From Syntrophomonas sp. DTU018 (lineage in GTDB: Bacteria; Bacillota; Syntrophomonadia; Syntrophomonadales; Syntrophomonadaceae), in assembly GCA_001513155.1 (NCBI GenBank), contig LFSR01000057.1:1-62047 (forward strand): a stretch of DNA of 62,047 nucleotides, in the 5' to 3' direction. Below are positions 34,033-48,016 of the stretch, piece by piece. The notes under the pieces were generated by a model. The model was not told the origin of the DNA and searched no databases. It worked only from the letters and a program-made list of their open reading frames with translations. The stretch's first letter is position 1. Every line of letters starts with the position of its first letter. The position numbers were made by a program, and so were the translations under genes.

Positions 34033-35298
34033 CTACATATTGGCAATCAGGGCATCGGCAAATTCAGAGCACTTCACTTCAGTGGCACCTTCCATCAGGC
34101 GCGCAAAGTCGTAGGTCACTACTTTGCTGGCTATGGTCTTCTCCATGGAAGCAATGATCAGGTCAGCAGCCTCATGCCAATTCAAGTGCCTGAGCATCAT
34201 TTCCCCGGACAGGATAACTGAGGAGGGATTCACTTTATCCAGCCCGGCATACTTGGGAGCAGTGCCGTGGGTGGCCTCAAAAACAGCATGCCCGGTGGCA
34301 TAATTGATGTTGGCACCCGGGGCAATCCCGATGCCGCCTACTTGAGCTGCCAGGGCATCGGAAATATAGTCACCGTTCAGGTTCATGGTAGCGATCACAT
34401 CAAACTCCGCCGGACGGGTCAAAACTTGCTGCAGGAAGATATCAGCTATAACATCTTTGACAATTATCTTACCGCTGTTTTCAGCTTCCTTCTGGGCCGC
34501 ATCGGCAGCAGCGGTTCCCTTCTCATCCTTAATCCGATCATATTGATCCCAGGTAAACACCTTGTCGCCGAATTCCCTTTCCGCCAGCTCATAACCCCAC
34601 TGCTTAAAGGCTCCTTCCGTGTATTTCATTATATTGCCTTTGTGCACCAGGGTTACACTTTTGCGTTTGTTTTCAATGGCATATTTGATGGCGGCTCTTA
34701 CCAGCCTCTCGGTCCCCTCCTGGGAAACAGGCTTGATACCAATGCCGGATGTTTCCGGGAAGCGGATTTTATTGACTCCCAGTTCTTCCTTCAAGAAGCG
34801 GATCAGCTTGCGCACTTCCTCCGAATCCTTGGGATATTCGATACCCGCATATATATCCTCGGTATTCTCCCGGAAAATAACCATATCCACCAATTCCGGC
34901 CGCTTGACCGGCGAAGGAACTCCATTGAAATAGCGCACCGGGCGCAGGCAAACGTAAAGATCCAGTTCCTGGCGCAAAGCCACATTCAGGGATCTTATTC
35001 CTCCTCCTACCGGCGTGGTCAAAGGCCCTTTAATGGCAATGATATATTCCCGGATAATGTCCAGGGTTTCCTGGGGCAGCCATTCCCCGGTCTGGTTAAA
35101 GGCCTTTTCCCCGGCCAGTACTTCTTTCCAAACCAGTTTTCTTTTGCCCTGATAGGCTTTCTCCACGGCTGCATCCAATACCCGGGAAGCGGCCCTCCAA
35201 ATGTCCGGTCCGGTTCCATCCCCTTCTATAAAAGGAATAATCGGGTGATCAGGCACGTTCAGTACCCCGTTGGTTACGGTAATTTTCTCCCCCTGCAT
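34033..35298 (-). CDS. icd: NADP-type isocitrate dehydrogenase
   Basis: A 421-aa enzyme of the bacterial NADP-IDH type. [13 protein letters not shown] near residue 22, [13 protein letters not shown] near 99 (the serine and asparagine that contact isocitrate in E. coli IDH), [12 protein letters not shown], the lysine/aspartate metal site [13 protein letters not shown] and the cofactor loop [13 protein letters not shown] are present. The R-S-L-N signature favours isocitrate over homoisocitrate. It follows the leuC/leuD-like pair, which suggests an oxidative half-cycle to 2-oxoglutarate for glutamate. Confidence 0.93.
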   Translation of the reverse strand: MQGEKITVTNGVLNVPDHPIIPFIEGDGTGPDIWRAASRVLDAAVEKAYQGKRKLVWKEVLAGEKAFNQTGEWLPQETLDIIREYIIAIKGPLTTPVGGGIRSLNVALRQELDLYVCLRPVRYFNGVPSPVKRPELVDMVIFRENTEDIYAGIEYPKDSEEVRKLIRFLKEELGVNKIRFPETSGIGIKPVSQEGTERLVRAAIKYAIENKRKSVTLVHKGNIMKYTEGAFKQWGYELAEREFGDKVFTWDQYDRIKDEKGTAAADAAQKEAENSGKIIVKDVIADIFLQQVLTRPAEFDVIATMNLNGDYISDALAAQVGGIGIAPGANINYATGHAVFEATHGTAPKYAGLDKVNPSSVILSGEMMLRHLNWHEAADLIIASMEKTIASKVVTYDFARLMEGATEVKCSEFADALIANM

Positions 35299-35325
35299 GT
35301 ATTGATTTCCTCCTAATCTCAGCTC

Positions 35326-35826
35326 TTAATCAAAATTAAAAGTCCCGTATTTTTTGAAATGCTCTACCAGCCCGCCATCGGACAGGATTTTCAGCATTAC
35401 CTTGGGCAGAGGTGTAATAGGAATGTCAATTCCCTTAGTGACGTTGCGCAGAATACCCTTCTGCAGATCCAGATCCAGTTCATCTCCCTCATCGATCTGA
35501 TCAGTGTCGCATTCTACTAAAGGCAGTCCGGTATTGATACAGTTGCGGTAAAATATACGGGCAAAGGACTTGGCCACCACCGCACTGATATTGGCGTTAA
35601 TAATAGCCAGCGGAGCCTGTTCTCTTGATGAGCCGCAGCCAAAATTGCGCCCGGCCACTATCATATCTCCGGGGGTTACTTTGGAGTAGAATTCAGGATC
35701 CAGGTCTTCCATAACATGCTTGGCCAATTCCTTCATATCCAAAGTCTTAAACTTGTAACGGCCCGAAATAATATAATCTGTATTAACATCATCACCAAAC
35801 TTGTGTGCTTTGCCTTTCAGATTCAT
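35326..35826 (-). CDS. aconitase/isopropylmalate dehydratase family, small subunit
   Basis: A 166-aa LeuD-like swivel domain (GDDVNTDYIISGRYK at the N terminus, GRNFGCGSSREQAP near residue 60). Binds the C-terminal part of substrate. Forms a heterodimer with the large-subunit gene immediately upstream (15 bp). Given its neighbours it probably handles citrate or homocitrate rather than isopropylmalate. Confidence 0.92.
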   Translation of the reverse strand: MNLKGKAHKFGDDVNTDYIISGRYKFKTLDMKELAKHVMEDLDPEFYSKVTPGDMIVAGRNFGCGSSREQAPLAIINANISAVVAKSFARIFYRNCINTGLPLVECDTDQIDEGDELDLDLQKGILRNVTKGIDIPITPLPKVMLKILSDGGLVEHFKKYGTFNFD

Positions 35827-35841
35827 AATGTTCCTCCCACC

Positions 35842-37098
35842 CTAATTGATAAACTCGCGGGGGTCGGTTATCCGACCGGTCAGCATGGAGGCAGCTACGG
35901 TAGCCGGCGATGCCAGGTATATAAAGGCCTTGTTGTTGCCCATGCGACCCTTAAAGTTGCGGTTAGCCGTAGATATTACATTCTCACCATCTGAAGGAAC
36001 CCCGTTATGAGTACCCACACAAGGCCCGCAGCCGGGAGTAACCACAGCCGCTCCGGCTTCCACAAAGATCTCCATCAAGCCTTCGCGAATGGCCTGCAGG
36101 TAAATGGAACGGGAAGCCGGTGCTACCACCAGACGGGTTCCCTTGGCTATCTTGCGCCCTTTGAGAATTCCGGCAGCTATGCGCAGGTCTTCCAGGCGCC
36201 CATTAGTGCATGTCCCCAATACTCCCTGCTGGACAGGAGTCCCGGCCACAGCCGACACCGGTGATACATTATCCACGGTATGGGGACTGGCTACCTGGGG
36301 CTCCAGATTGGATACATCGTATTCTTTTACCTGGGCATAGACCGCATCCGGGTCAGCGCTGACCGGGGTAAAAGGACGGCTGCTGTGCTGTTTCACCCAG
36401 GCAATGGTTTTTTCATCTGCTTCCATCAAGCCGCATTTGGCTCCCATTTCGATGGCCATATTGCTGATAGTGAAGCGGGCTTCCACGGATAAATCCTGAA
36501 TGGCCGGGCCAACGAACTCCGCGGCCATATAAGTAGCTCCGTCAGCGGTAACATCACCGATAAGAAAGAGAATCAAGTCTTTGGAATAAACCCCGGCCGG
36601 CAAGCGCCCATTAAGGACAAATTTAATGGTTTCCGGTACCTTAAACCACATTTTGCCGGAAATAATACCGGCGGCCAAATCGGTGGATCCCACTCCGGTG
36701 GAGAATACATTGATGGCCCCATAGGTGCAGGTGTGGGAATCTGCCCCTATCACTAAGTCCCCAGGAACTACATGGCCCTGTTCAGGCACCAGTTGGTGAC
36801 AAACCCCGTCACCGATATCATAAAAGCATATCCCCTGCTCATCAGCAAAATCCCGCATTTGCTTGTGCAGTTCGGATACACCGAGCAGAGGACTGGGAGC
36901 ACTATGATCTATGACCATAGCTACCCGGGAGGGGTCAAATACCCGCCGGGCACCCATTTCCCTAAATGCCTGAATGGCTAATGGCGAAGTACCATCCTGT
37001 CCCATCACAAAGTCCAGGTCAGCCACTACGATATCATTGGCTTTGGCATCCACTCCGCTTTTGTTGGATAAAATTTTTTCGGCGATGGTCTTACCCAC
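35842..37098 (-). CDS. aconitase/isopropylmalate dehydratase family, large subunit
   Basis: A 418-aa LeuC/HacA-like iron-sulfur hydratase. One cluster cysteine is in GTCTNGRLEDL near residue 298 and two in GCGPCVGTHNG near 358; IDHSAPSP near 64 and GADSHTCTYGA near 118 are active-site segments. GTG start with GGAGAAGGAG. Length and motifs fit the archaeal-type two-subunit (homo)aconitase/IPM isomerase class. Flanked by a homocitrate-synthase-like gene and icd, so citrate to isocitrate is the likely reaction. Confidence 0.92.
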   Translation of the reverse strand: MGKTIAEKILSNKSGVDAKANDIVVADLDFVMGQDGTSPLAIQAFREMGARRVFDPSRVAMVIDHSAPSPLLGVSELHKQMRDFADEQGICFYDIGDGVCHQLVPEQGHVVPGDLVIGADSHTCTYGAINVFSTGVGSTDLAAGIISGKMWFKVPETIKFVLNGRLPAGVYSKDLILFLIGDVTADGATYMAAEFVGPAIQDLSVEARFTISNMAIEMGAKCGLMEADEKTIAWVKQHSSRPFTPVSADPDAVYAQVKEYDVSNLEPQVASPHTVDNVSPVSAVAGTPVQQGVLGTCTNGRLEDLRIAAGILKGRKIAKGTRLVVAPASRSIYLQAIREGLMEIFVEAGAAVVTPGCGPCVGTHNGVPSDGENVISTANRNFKGRMGNNKAFIYLASPATVAASMLTGRITDPREFIN

Positions 37099-37099
37099 T

Positions 37100-38275
37100 T
37101 TACTTCTCCTTCTCCTTCATTAATTCTTCATATATATACATGAGTTCTTTATCAAACAGAGAACGTTTTAATTGGATGGACATCTCCCGTGCCCTCTTTA
37201 ATACTTCCTGTACAATGGGATCGGGCAGTTCCAGACCATATTCATTCAGGAACTTGGAGCGAATAGCTGCGGAACCTGAATGCTTGCCGATAACTATTTG
37301 CCGCTCCAAACCTACTTCTTCCGGTGAAAATACCTCATAGGTCAAGGGGTTTTTCAGCACTCCGTCGCCGTGTATACCCGATTCATGGGCGAAAATGTTG
37401 GAACCTACAATGGGTTTGCTGATCGGCAGAGGCCGCCCCGAGGCCTGGGCTACATATTCGGCCACTTCCCTGAACAGGGTGGTATTGTAATTGCAGTCCA
37501 GCTTCATGATATATTTCATGCCCATGATAACTTCCTGCAAACAGGCATTGCCCGCCCGTTCACCCAGACCATTAACGGTAACACCTACATAGCTGGCTCC
37601 GGCATATATGCCAGATAAAGCGTTGGCCGTTGCCATACCAAAGTCATTATGGGTGTGCATTTCCACATCCAGTCCTACCGCATCCACCAGGATCCGGATA
37701 TAGCGATAGGTGGTTATTGGATTCAGGGTTCCCACTGTATCACAGAAGCGCAGTCTGTCGGCCCCCGCCCGTTTAGCGGCTAAGGCAAATTCGGTCAGAA
37801 AGCCTATGTCGGTACGGGAAGCATCCTCGGCATTGACGGACACATAGAGATCGTGGTCCTTGGCAAATTTAACCGCATCGGTCATGCGCTGCAAAACATC
37901 TTCCCGGGTAGTCTGCAGTTTATGCTGGATATGAATGTCGGAAGTGGAGATAGAAATAGCTACCGCATCCACACCGCATTCAATGGATTCTTTAATATCA
38001 GCAATTACTGCCCGGTTCCAGGCCATTATGCTGGCCTTAAGTCCCATGCTGACAATCTGTTTGATACAGTCCTTTTCAAAGCCGCCCATTACCGGAATAC
38101 CGGCTTCAATCTGATCTACCCCGATTTGATCCAGATAAGAAGCAATCTTAATTTTTTCCTCGTTGGAAAATACGACTCCCGCAGTTTGCTCTCCATCTCT
38201 TAAGGTTGTGTCAACTACTCTTACCTTGGCTCCTGGGCTTTGGAACCAATCACGATTCATTATCTCCCATATCAC
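37100..38275 (-). CDS. homocitrate synthase (NifV-like) or citrate synthase of the DRE-TIM family
   Basis: A 391-aa DRE-TIM metallolyase-family condensing enzyme. VVDTTLRDGEQTAGVVFS near residue 20 holds the metal/proton motif; IEAGIPVMGG, HTHNDFGMATAN and the C-terminal HESGIHGDGVLKNP follow. By motifs it is of the homocitrate synthase (NifV) class and lacks the long regulatory domain of LeuA. No leucine, lysine or nif gene adjoins it; instead two aconitase-like subunits and icd follow. So it makes homocitrate, or in effect citrate. GTG at 38275 or ATG at 38260 could be the start. Confidence 0.85.
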   Translation of the reverse strand: MIWEIMNRDWFQSPGAKVRVVDTTLRDGEQTAGVVFSNEEKIKIASYLDQIGVDQIEAGIPVMGGFEKDCIKQIVSMGLKASIMAWNRAVIADIKESIECGVDAVAISISTSDIHIQHKLQTTREDVLQRMTDAVKFAKDHDLYVSVNAEDASRTDIGFLTEFALAAKRAGADRLRFCDTVGTLNPITTYRYIRILVDAVGLDVEMHTHNDFGMATANALSGIYAGASYVGVTVNGLGERAGNACLQEVIMGMKYIMKLDCNYNTTLFREVAEYVAQASGRPLPISKPIVGSNIFAHESGIHGDGVLKNPLTYEVFSPEEVGLERQIVIGKHSGSAAIRSKFLNEYGLELPDPIVQEVLKRAREMSIQLKRSLFDKELMYIYEELMKEKEK

Positions 38276-38284
38276 TTATACTCC

Positions 38285-39733
38285 TCACTCCCTCATTAAG
38301 CGTTCCTTTAGTATTTCATTCACCAGTGCAGGGTTAGCCTGACCCCGGGTGGCCTTCATTACTTGACCTACCAGAAAGCCGAAAGCTTTTTCTTTGCCGT
38401 TCTTGTAATCTTCAACCACCTTGGGATTGCCTGCTACCACTTCGTCGATTATTTTCTGCAGGGTTTCCTGATCAGAAATCTGCTGCATACCTTTTTCCTT
38501 AATGATTTCCTCCGGTGATTTGCCGGTGAAGAACATCTCTTCAAAAATGGTTTTGGCCATTTTGCCGCTGATAGTTCCTTTTTCAATAAGCCGGAGCATT
38601 TCCGCCAGGTACTGGGGAGTCACCTTGCTGTCGGCTATTTCCATATTGTTTTGATTTAACAAGCGGCTGAAATCGCCCATCATCCAATTGGAAACAGCCT
38701 TGGCATCAGGATAATGCTTGACCGTCTCATCAAAGAACTCCAGCGTCTGCGGGGTAGAAGTGAGCCAGTTGGCATCATAATCCGACAAGCCATAAGTGTT
38801 AATCAAGCGTTGCTGGGCCTGGTCGGGCATTTCCGGCATCGACGCCCGTACCCTCTCTACCCACTCCCGGTCAATACGCAGGGGCGGCAAGTCTGGGTCC
38901 GGGAAATAGCGGTAATCATGAGCTTCCTCTTTGGAGCGCATGGAACGGGTTACCTGTTTTTCCTCATCCCAGGTACGAGTTTCCTGGACCAGTTCTTCTC
39001 CATCTTCCAAAGCCTCTATCTGCCGCCTGGCTTCATATTCTATAGCTCTTTCCAGGGAACGGAAGGAATTGAGATTCTTGATCTCCACCCGGGTCCCCAA
39101 TTTACTGGAACCCTTGGGCCTCACTGACACATTGGCATCACAGCGCAAGGACCCTTCCTCCATCTTGCAATCCGATACCCCGGCAAACAGGCAAATGGAA
39201 CGCAGCTTTTCCAGATAAGCTCTGGCTTCAGCCCCGCTGCGCATATCCGGCTGGGACACTATTTCCAAAAGGGGTACTCCGCAGCGGTTCAGATTAACCA
39301 GGGAATAGGTGGTGGTAGTAATCGAACCTTGATGAACCAGTTTGCCGGCATCTTCCTCCAGGTGAGCCCTGATGATGCCTATCCGGCTATGTTTGCCGTC
39401 CACATTTATATCCAGGTAGCCATTCTTGCAAATAGGTTGATCATATTGAGAAATCTGATAGGCATTGGGCAGGTCAGGATAGAAGTAGTTTTTCCGATCG
39501 AACTTGCATACTTCCGCAATTTCGCAATTCAAAGCCAGCCCCGTTCTTATAGCATATTCAACTGCCTGCCGGTTTAGAACCGGCAAAGCACCTGGAAATC
39601 CGGAACAAACCGGACAAACCTGGGTATTGGGTTCAGCCCCGAAAGCAGTGGAACAAGAACAGAATATCTTGGTGGCTGTCTTTAACTCAACGTGAACTTC
39701 CAGACCTACTACAATTTCATATTCTCTATCCAT
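38285..39733 (-). CDS. gatB: Asp-tRNA(Asn)/Glu-tRNA(Gln) amidotransferase subunit B
   Basis: A 482-aa GatB: N-terminal cradle ([42 protein letters not shown]) and the C-terminal YqeY-like tail helical domain. It phosphorylates the misacylated tRNA and accepts ammonia from GatA. Starts on the A of the gatA stop codon (TAATG). The next gene begins 10 bp downstream. Confidence 0.97.
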   Translation of the reverse strand: MDREYEIVVGLEVHVELKTATKIFCSCSTAFGAEPNTQVCPVCSGFPGALPVLNRQAVEYAIRTGLALNCEIAEVCKFDRKNYFYPDLPNAYQISQYDQPICKNGYLDINVDGKHSRIGIIRAHLEEDAGKLVHQGSITTTTYSLVNLNRCGVPLLEIVSQPDMRSGAEARAYLEKLRSICLFAGVSDCKMEEGSLRCDANVSVRPKGSSKLGTRVEIKNLNSFRSLERAIEYEARRQIEALEDGEELVQETRTWDEEKQVTRSMRSKEEAHDYRYFPDPDLPPLRIDREWVERVRASMPEMPDQAQQRLINTYGLSDYDANWLTSTPQTLEFFDETVKHYPDAKAVSNWMMGDFSRLLNQNNMEIADSKVTPQYLAEMLRLIEKGTISGKMAKTIFEEMFFTGKSPEEIIKEKGMQQISDQETLQKIIDEVVAGNPKVVEDYKNGKEKAFGFLVGQVMKATRGQANPALVNEILKERLMRE

Positions 39734-41190
39734 TATTTGCTCACCCCCAGGTTTGGTCTGGCATTATGGTAATCAGTAGTCTGTTCAAAAGCATAAGCTG
39801 CTTTGAAGATAGTACCTTCATCGAAGGGTTTGCCGACTATCTGCATCCCTACCGGCATCCCATTTACAAACCCGCAGGGAACGGACATTCCGGGAAGACC
39901 GGCCATGTTAACAGGAACTGTTAAGATATCATTCATGTACAAAGTCAGCAAGTCATCGGTATGCTCTCCAATACGGAAAGCTACCGTGGGAGTAGTAGGG
40001 GCAACAATCAAGTCATAATCAGCAAATACTTTTTGAAAATCTTCCGCAATCAGGCGGCGCACCTTTAAGGCTTTCAGATAGTAGGCGTCATAATACCCGG
40101 TACTCAGGGCATAGGTTCCCAGCATTATGCGCCGTTTTACTTCATCACCAAAACCAGCTGCCCGGCTGCGGGAGAACATGTCCACTACATTTTCAGCCTG
40201 CAGGTCGCGCAACCCATAACGCACCCCATCATAACGAGCCAAATTGGCACTGGCTTCCGCTGGCGCAATCAAATAATAAGCCGGCAAAGCATATTCGCTA
40301 TGGGGCAGCGAAACTTCCTCAACAATTGCTCCCAGCTGTTCATAATGCTTGAGGGCGTTCTTGACCACCTGGCGTATTTCACTGTCCACTCCCTGCTGGA
40401 AATACTCCCGGGGATAAGCAATTTTCAGTCCTTTAATGTCAGTGGTCAGAAAGCTGGTATAATCAGGCACAGCCTGATTAACCGAGGTAGAATCTTTGGG
40501 ATCATGCCCGGCTATGACATTCAATACCAGGGCACAGTCCCTGACATCCCGGGATACAACCCCCACTTGGTCAAAAGAGGAAGCATAAGCCATAACTCCC
40601 CAGCGGGAAACCCGGCCATATGTAGGCTTCAGCCCTACCACACCGCAGAAAGCTGCCGGCTGGCGAATGGAGCCTCCGGAATCCGTACCCAGGGAATAGG
40701 GTACTTCACCAGCGGCCACTGCTGCAGCTGATCCCCCGGAGGAACCTCCTGGTACTCTGTCCAGATCCCAGGGGTTTCGGGTGGGATAAAAAGCGGAATT
40801 CTCTGTAGAAGATCCCATGGCAAATTCGTCCAGGTTTAATTTCCCCAGCATAATCCCTTTATGTGCTGCCAGCCTGGCCGCTACCGTGGCATCATAGAAG
40901 GGAATAAAGTTCTCCAGCATCTTGGAGGAGGCAGTGGTGCGAACACCCCGGGTACAGATGATATCCTTCAGCCCATAGGGTAATCCTCCCAATCCCGGAA
41001 CGGGCTCCCCCGCATCATACTGTTCGGCTTGCTCTAAAGCCAGATCGCCGGTTATAGTAACAAAGGCTTTTATCTGATCCTCCACCTGTTCAATGCGCTT
41101 TAGAAAAGCTTGGGTGATTTCCCGGCTGGAAATCTCTTTCCGGTCTAATTTTTCTTTTAGTTCGTGACAAGTTAATTCATACAATTCCAC
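39733..41190 (-). CDS. gatA: Asp-tRNA(Asn)/Glu-tRNA(Gln) amidotransferase subunit A
   Basis: A 485-aa amidase. The catalytic lysine ([12 protein letters not shown]) and the Ser-cisSer pair ([17 protein letters not shown]...[12 protein letters not shown]) are intact. It hydrolyses glutamine and channels ammonia to GatB. GTG at 41190 has GGGAGTGAAAGCA at proper distance; the GTG at 41199 is nine bases further up. Co-transcribed gatC-gatA-gatB. Confidence 0.97.
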   Translation of the reverse strand: MELYELTCHELKEKLDRKEISSREITQAFLKRIEQVEDQIKAFVTITGDLALEQAEQYDAGEPVPGLGGLPYGLKDIICTRGVRTTASSKMLENFIPFYDATVAARLAAHKGIMLGKLNLDEFAMGSSTENSAFYPTRNPWDLDRVPGGSSGGSAAAVAAGEVPYSLGTDSGGSIRQPAAFCGVVGLKPTYGRVSRWGVMAYASSFDQVGVVSRDVRDCALVLNVIAGHDPKDSTSVNQAVPDYTSFLTTDIKGLKIAYPREYFQQGVDSEIRQVVKNALKHYEQLGAIVEEVSLPHSEYALPAYYLIAPAEASANLARYDGVRYGLRDLQAENVVDMFSRSRAAGFGDEVKRRIMLGTYALSTGYYDAYYLKALKVRRLIAEDFQKVFADYDLIVAPTTPTVAFRIGEHTDDLLTLYMNDILTVPVNMAGLPGMSVPCGFVNGMPVGMQIVGKPFDEGTIFKAAYAFEQTTDYHNARPNLGVSK

Positions 41191-41202
41191 TGCTTTCACT
41201 CC

Positions 41203-41487
41203 CTAGATAATCCTGGGTACTTTGAACTGCCCGTCTTCAACCAGAGGAGCATTGCTTAGGGTCTCCTCCCGGGGCGGTCCTGGCTGAACTACATCTTCGC
41301 GCATGACGTTATATATGGGCAGAATATGGTGAAGGGGCTCCACCTGTTCAGTATCAAGCTCATTAAGTTTGTCAGCATATTCCAGAATAGCTGTCAGTTG
41401 CTGGGTAAATATTTGCTTTTCCTGTTCAGTCAGTTCCAATCGGGCCAAATAGGCCACCTGTTCAACTTGTTTTACACTGATAGCCAT
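41203..41487 (-). CDS. gatC: Asp-tRNA(Asn)/Glu-tRNA(Gln) amidotransferase subunit C
   Basis: A 94-aa GatC that wraps around and stabilises GatA/GatB (ARLELTEQEKQIFTQQLTAI). ATG at 41487 is preferred for the AAGGAGG eight bases upstream. First gene of a run that continues without large gaps through gatB to metF. Confidence 0.95.
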   Translation of the reverse strand: MAISVKQVEQVAYLARLELTEQEKQIFTQQLTAILEYADKLNELDTEQVEPLHHILPIYNVMREDVVQPGPPREETLSNAPLVEDGQFKVPRII

Positions 41488-41631
41488 AAAAACGGCCTCC
41501 TTCGCCACATTAATAAGTTACTTCAATATTATAGCAAAAAAGTATACTTTTACACGATCAATCTGACCATCCCGCCTATATTCGGCCATATTTCCTCTAT
41601 ACGCCAAGTTTTGCCCTTTTATGCTTCAGGG

Positions 41632-42312
41632 CTACATCTGGAACAAAAGGGTTATAAAAGGTACCAGCAACAATCCGGGTAACAGGTTGGCCACTCTAAT
41701 GCGGGTAATGCCCAAAAGGTTCAAGCCCAGACCAGCAATCAAGACCCCGCCCAGAGCAGTTATATTGTTGAGCATTATATCAGAAAGGAGGGGTTTGAGA
41801 AATCCTGCTCCCAAACTGATAGCTCCCTGATAGAGGAATACAGGTATGGCTGAAAACAGCACCCCGACTCCCATACTGGCGGCAAAAAGCATGGAGAAAA
41901 TGCCGTCCAGCAGGGACTTAACCAGCAATATCTGGTAATTGCCGGTCAGACCATCTTCCAAAGATCCCACTACGGCCATGGCTCCTATACAAAACAAGAG
42001 GGTAGCCGATACAAATCCCCTGGCAAAAGAGCTGTTGCCATTGCCAAACCGGTTCTGCAGTTTTTCTCCCCAGCGCTCCAGCCGGGCTTCCCACTGCCGC
42101 CACTCCCCGATAGCTGCTCCGAAGGCCAGGCTAAGGCCGATTATCGCCAAGTTATCTCCTTGAAGGCCATACTGAACGCCGATAATAATTATGAGCAGCC
42201 CCAGGCCATCCTGCATGGTGCGGCTGATATGATCGGGAATACCCTTGCGCAAAGCTAAGCCGATCAGGCCGGCTCCAATAATCGCAGCTGCATTAATGAT
42301 GGTACCTGTCAT
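41632..42312 (-). CDS. DUF554 family membrane protein
   Basis: A 226-aa protein with about seven membrane segments. The start (MTGTIINAAAIIGAGLIG) and FCIGAMAVVGSLEDGL motif are the hallmarks of DUF554 (YdfK-like), proposed transporters of unknown substrate. Single gene, bounded by the repeat region. Confidence 0.88.
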   Translation of the reverse strand: MTGTIINAAAIIGAGLIGLALRKGIPDHISRTMQDGLGLLIIIIGVQYGLQGDNLAIIGLSLAFGAAIGEWRQWEARLERWGEKLQNRFGNGNSSFARGFVSATLLFCIGAMAVVGSLEDGLTGNYQILLVKSLLDGIFSMLFAASMGVGVLFSAIPVFLYQGAISLGAGFLKPLLSDIMLNNITALGGVLIAGLGLNLLGITRIRVANLLPGLLLVPFITLLFQM

Positions 42313-42439
42313 ATTTCTGTCATACCTATTGCTTGCATATTGACAGCATTATACCCCTTAAACGGGGATATGAAAAGAACAGAGGGGGATGTATACAATT
42401 GTTACCGGTGATGCAGACCACGATGAAGAACAATTTCCG

Positions 42440-42475
42440 GGTGTCATCGCAAGGAACGCAGCGACGTGACAATAT
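42440..42475. repeat. left arm of TGTCATCGC palindromic repeat
   Basis: GTGTCATCGCAAGGAACGCA then GCGACGTGACAATATC matches the left arm of the 1552-1648 repeat. Its inverted partner lies at 42766-42806, on the other side of the 210-bp element, as if the element had inserted into the loop. Confidence 0.65.
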
Positions 42476-42528
42476 CTATGCCAGTCTACTCTAATTAACC
42501 CCGGCTTGGAAAGAGTGCAGCCCGAGAT

Positions 42529-42738
42529 GCAGGAGTATTAGACGGGCGAGCGACTTACGACGCGCCGTTGCAACTCACGGCGCAACTGAGGGCTGCGAAG
42601 GGGAGCGAGAAACAGGACGTTTCGAGCAGCGAGTACTGAGTGCATGGATGCCGAATTACGAGCGGTCCCCTTCGCACTTAAAGTTTGCCGATGTGTTGCA
42701 GGCAAGGAGTACCGGAGCGAGCCGGCTAATACTCCTGC
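42529..42738 (-). mobile_element. 210-bp MITE-like element, copy 2
   Basis: Begins GCAGGAGTATTAG and ends CTAATACTCCTGC: a perfect 13-bp terminal inverted repeat. Same 210-bp length as copy 1 at 1776-1985 but opposite orientation, with about 90 % identity by eye. No transposase, no clear target duplication. Confidence 0.8.
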
Positions 42739-42765
42739 AAAGCCATGATTAACAGAGATTGTCAT

Positions 42766-42806
42766 AGAGATTGCCACGCCCCTGATGGGACTCGCAACGG
42801 CACATT
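42766..42806. repeat. right arm of palindromic repeat
   Basis: AGAGATTGCCACGCCCCTGA then GGGACTCGCAACGGCAC is the inverted partner of 42440-42475. Confidence 0.6.
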
Positions 42807-42827
42807 AGGAAGTCATTTCCCCAGCAA

Positions 42828-46927
<4,100 letters not shown>

Positions 46928-46976
46928 CCGTCTTTCGCCTTCTCCGTCTGTTAATTCTTCTCTATTTTAGCACACC

Positions 46977-47447
46977 TTAGGTGGCCTTGGCTCTGTCGCG
47001 GAACAAACGTTCTGGGAAACCAGGCCAGAAGCGGGATATGGCTGCACACACTGCCACTGCCAGCACCAGCCGGTAAACCAGTACCGGCAGCCAAATGGCG
47101 CCAATAGCCGCAAACAGAATGGTATCTTCAAATACCGAATGGCATATTACCAGGAACAGATTGATTATGTAGATATCACTGCTGGATAGAGTTCCCTCCC
47201 GGGCAGCCTGAATAATAATTCCTGCACCATAGGAAATACCGAAAAACAGGCCAGCCATCAGGGGCAACCCGGCTTCCTGGGGGAGTTTCATCCACCGGGT
47301 AAAAGGAGCCAAAACCCCAGTTAAATAATGCAGCCAGTTCAGATCTTTTATGATCTCAATGAAAATCATCAGGGGAATGACAATCAAGGCAATCTGCAAC
47401 ACATTGCTCAGGCTGCCCAGTAATGCTTCCTGTAAAATTGCCAGCAT
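46977..47447 (-). CDS. nucleoside-recognition (Gate) domain membrane protein, SpmB-like
   Basis: A 156-aa protein with about four membrane helices (IALIVIPLMIFIEIIKDLN, MAGLFFGISYGAGIIIQA). The Gate domain is shared with spore maturation proteins SpmA/SpmB and nucleoside transporters. It follows another Gate-domain gene by 14 bp, so they form a pair. Substrate unknown. Confidence 0.75.
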   Translation of the reverse strand: MLAILQEALLGSLSNVLQIALIVIPLMIFIEIIKDLNWLHYLTGVLAPFTRWMKLPQEAGLPLMAGLFFGISYGAGIIIQAAREGTLSSSDIYIINLFLVICHSVFEDTILFAAIGAIWLPVLVYRLVLAVAVCAAISRFWPGFPERLFRDRAKAT

Positions 47448-47461
47448 AAGCTACCTCCTGC

Positions 47462-47878
47462 TTACAACAGCAAATTAAATAAATATCCTGATAAAAAGGA
47501 AAGGATGATCCTTACTAGTATCAAGCCGGTCACTGGGGTTCCGGTCTGTTTGGCAACCGCTGCTTCCATGGGCAAACCGTGAGCCAAGAGAAGCATTACC
47601 GATATAATGGTAATCTCTCTCACACTTAGGCCTAGAGGAAGCATGGCACCGATAGCTGCATAGATATTGAGGAAATATCCCAGCACCAGCGGCAGAGATG
47701 CTTCTCCCGGCAAGCCCAGCAACTTCATAATTGGTACCATATGCTGGCTTATCCAGGGAAGTACGGGGGTATATTTTAAGATGGTGACACAAAAGAATAC
47801 CGGGATAACCACCCGGGCTAATTCCCAGGTGATGATGAGCCCGTTTTTGGTCCCCCTCAGAATGGTATCCCAACCCAT
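47462..47878 (-). CDS. nucleoside-recognition (Gate) domain membrane protein, SpmA-like
   Basis: A 138-aa protein with about four membrane helices (VVIPVFFCVTILKYTPVLPW, LPLVLGYFLNIYAAIGAM). First of the two-gene Gate pair; each half is one Gate domain. Such split pairs can form a heteromeric membrane protein. No sporulation gene is adjacent, so a sporulation role is not shown. Confidence 0.72.
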   Translation of the reverse strand: MGWDTILRGTKNGLIITWELARVVIPVFFCVTILKYTPVLPWISQHMVPIMKLLGLPGEASLPLVLGYFLNIYAAIGAMLPLGLSVREITIISVMLLLAHGLPMEAAVAKQTGTPVTGLILVRIILSFLSGYLFNLLL

Positions 47879-48016
47879 TGCTCCGATTCACTCTCCACGG
47901 GCTATATTAACCATCTAATTCTATCACAGCCTTTCCGGCAAGAGTAGATATGATTTATAGCCAGGTCAATTCATGGTACATTGGTAGTAAGCAGGTGATA
48001 AAGGGGTTTTTTCAGT

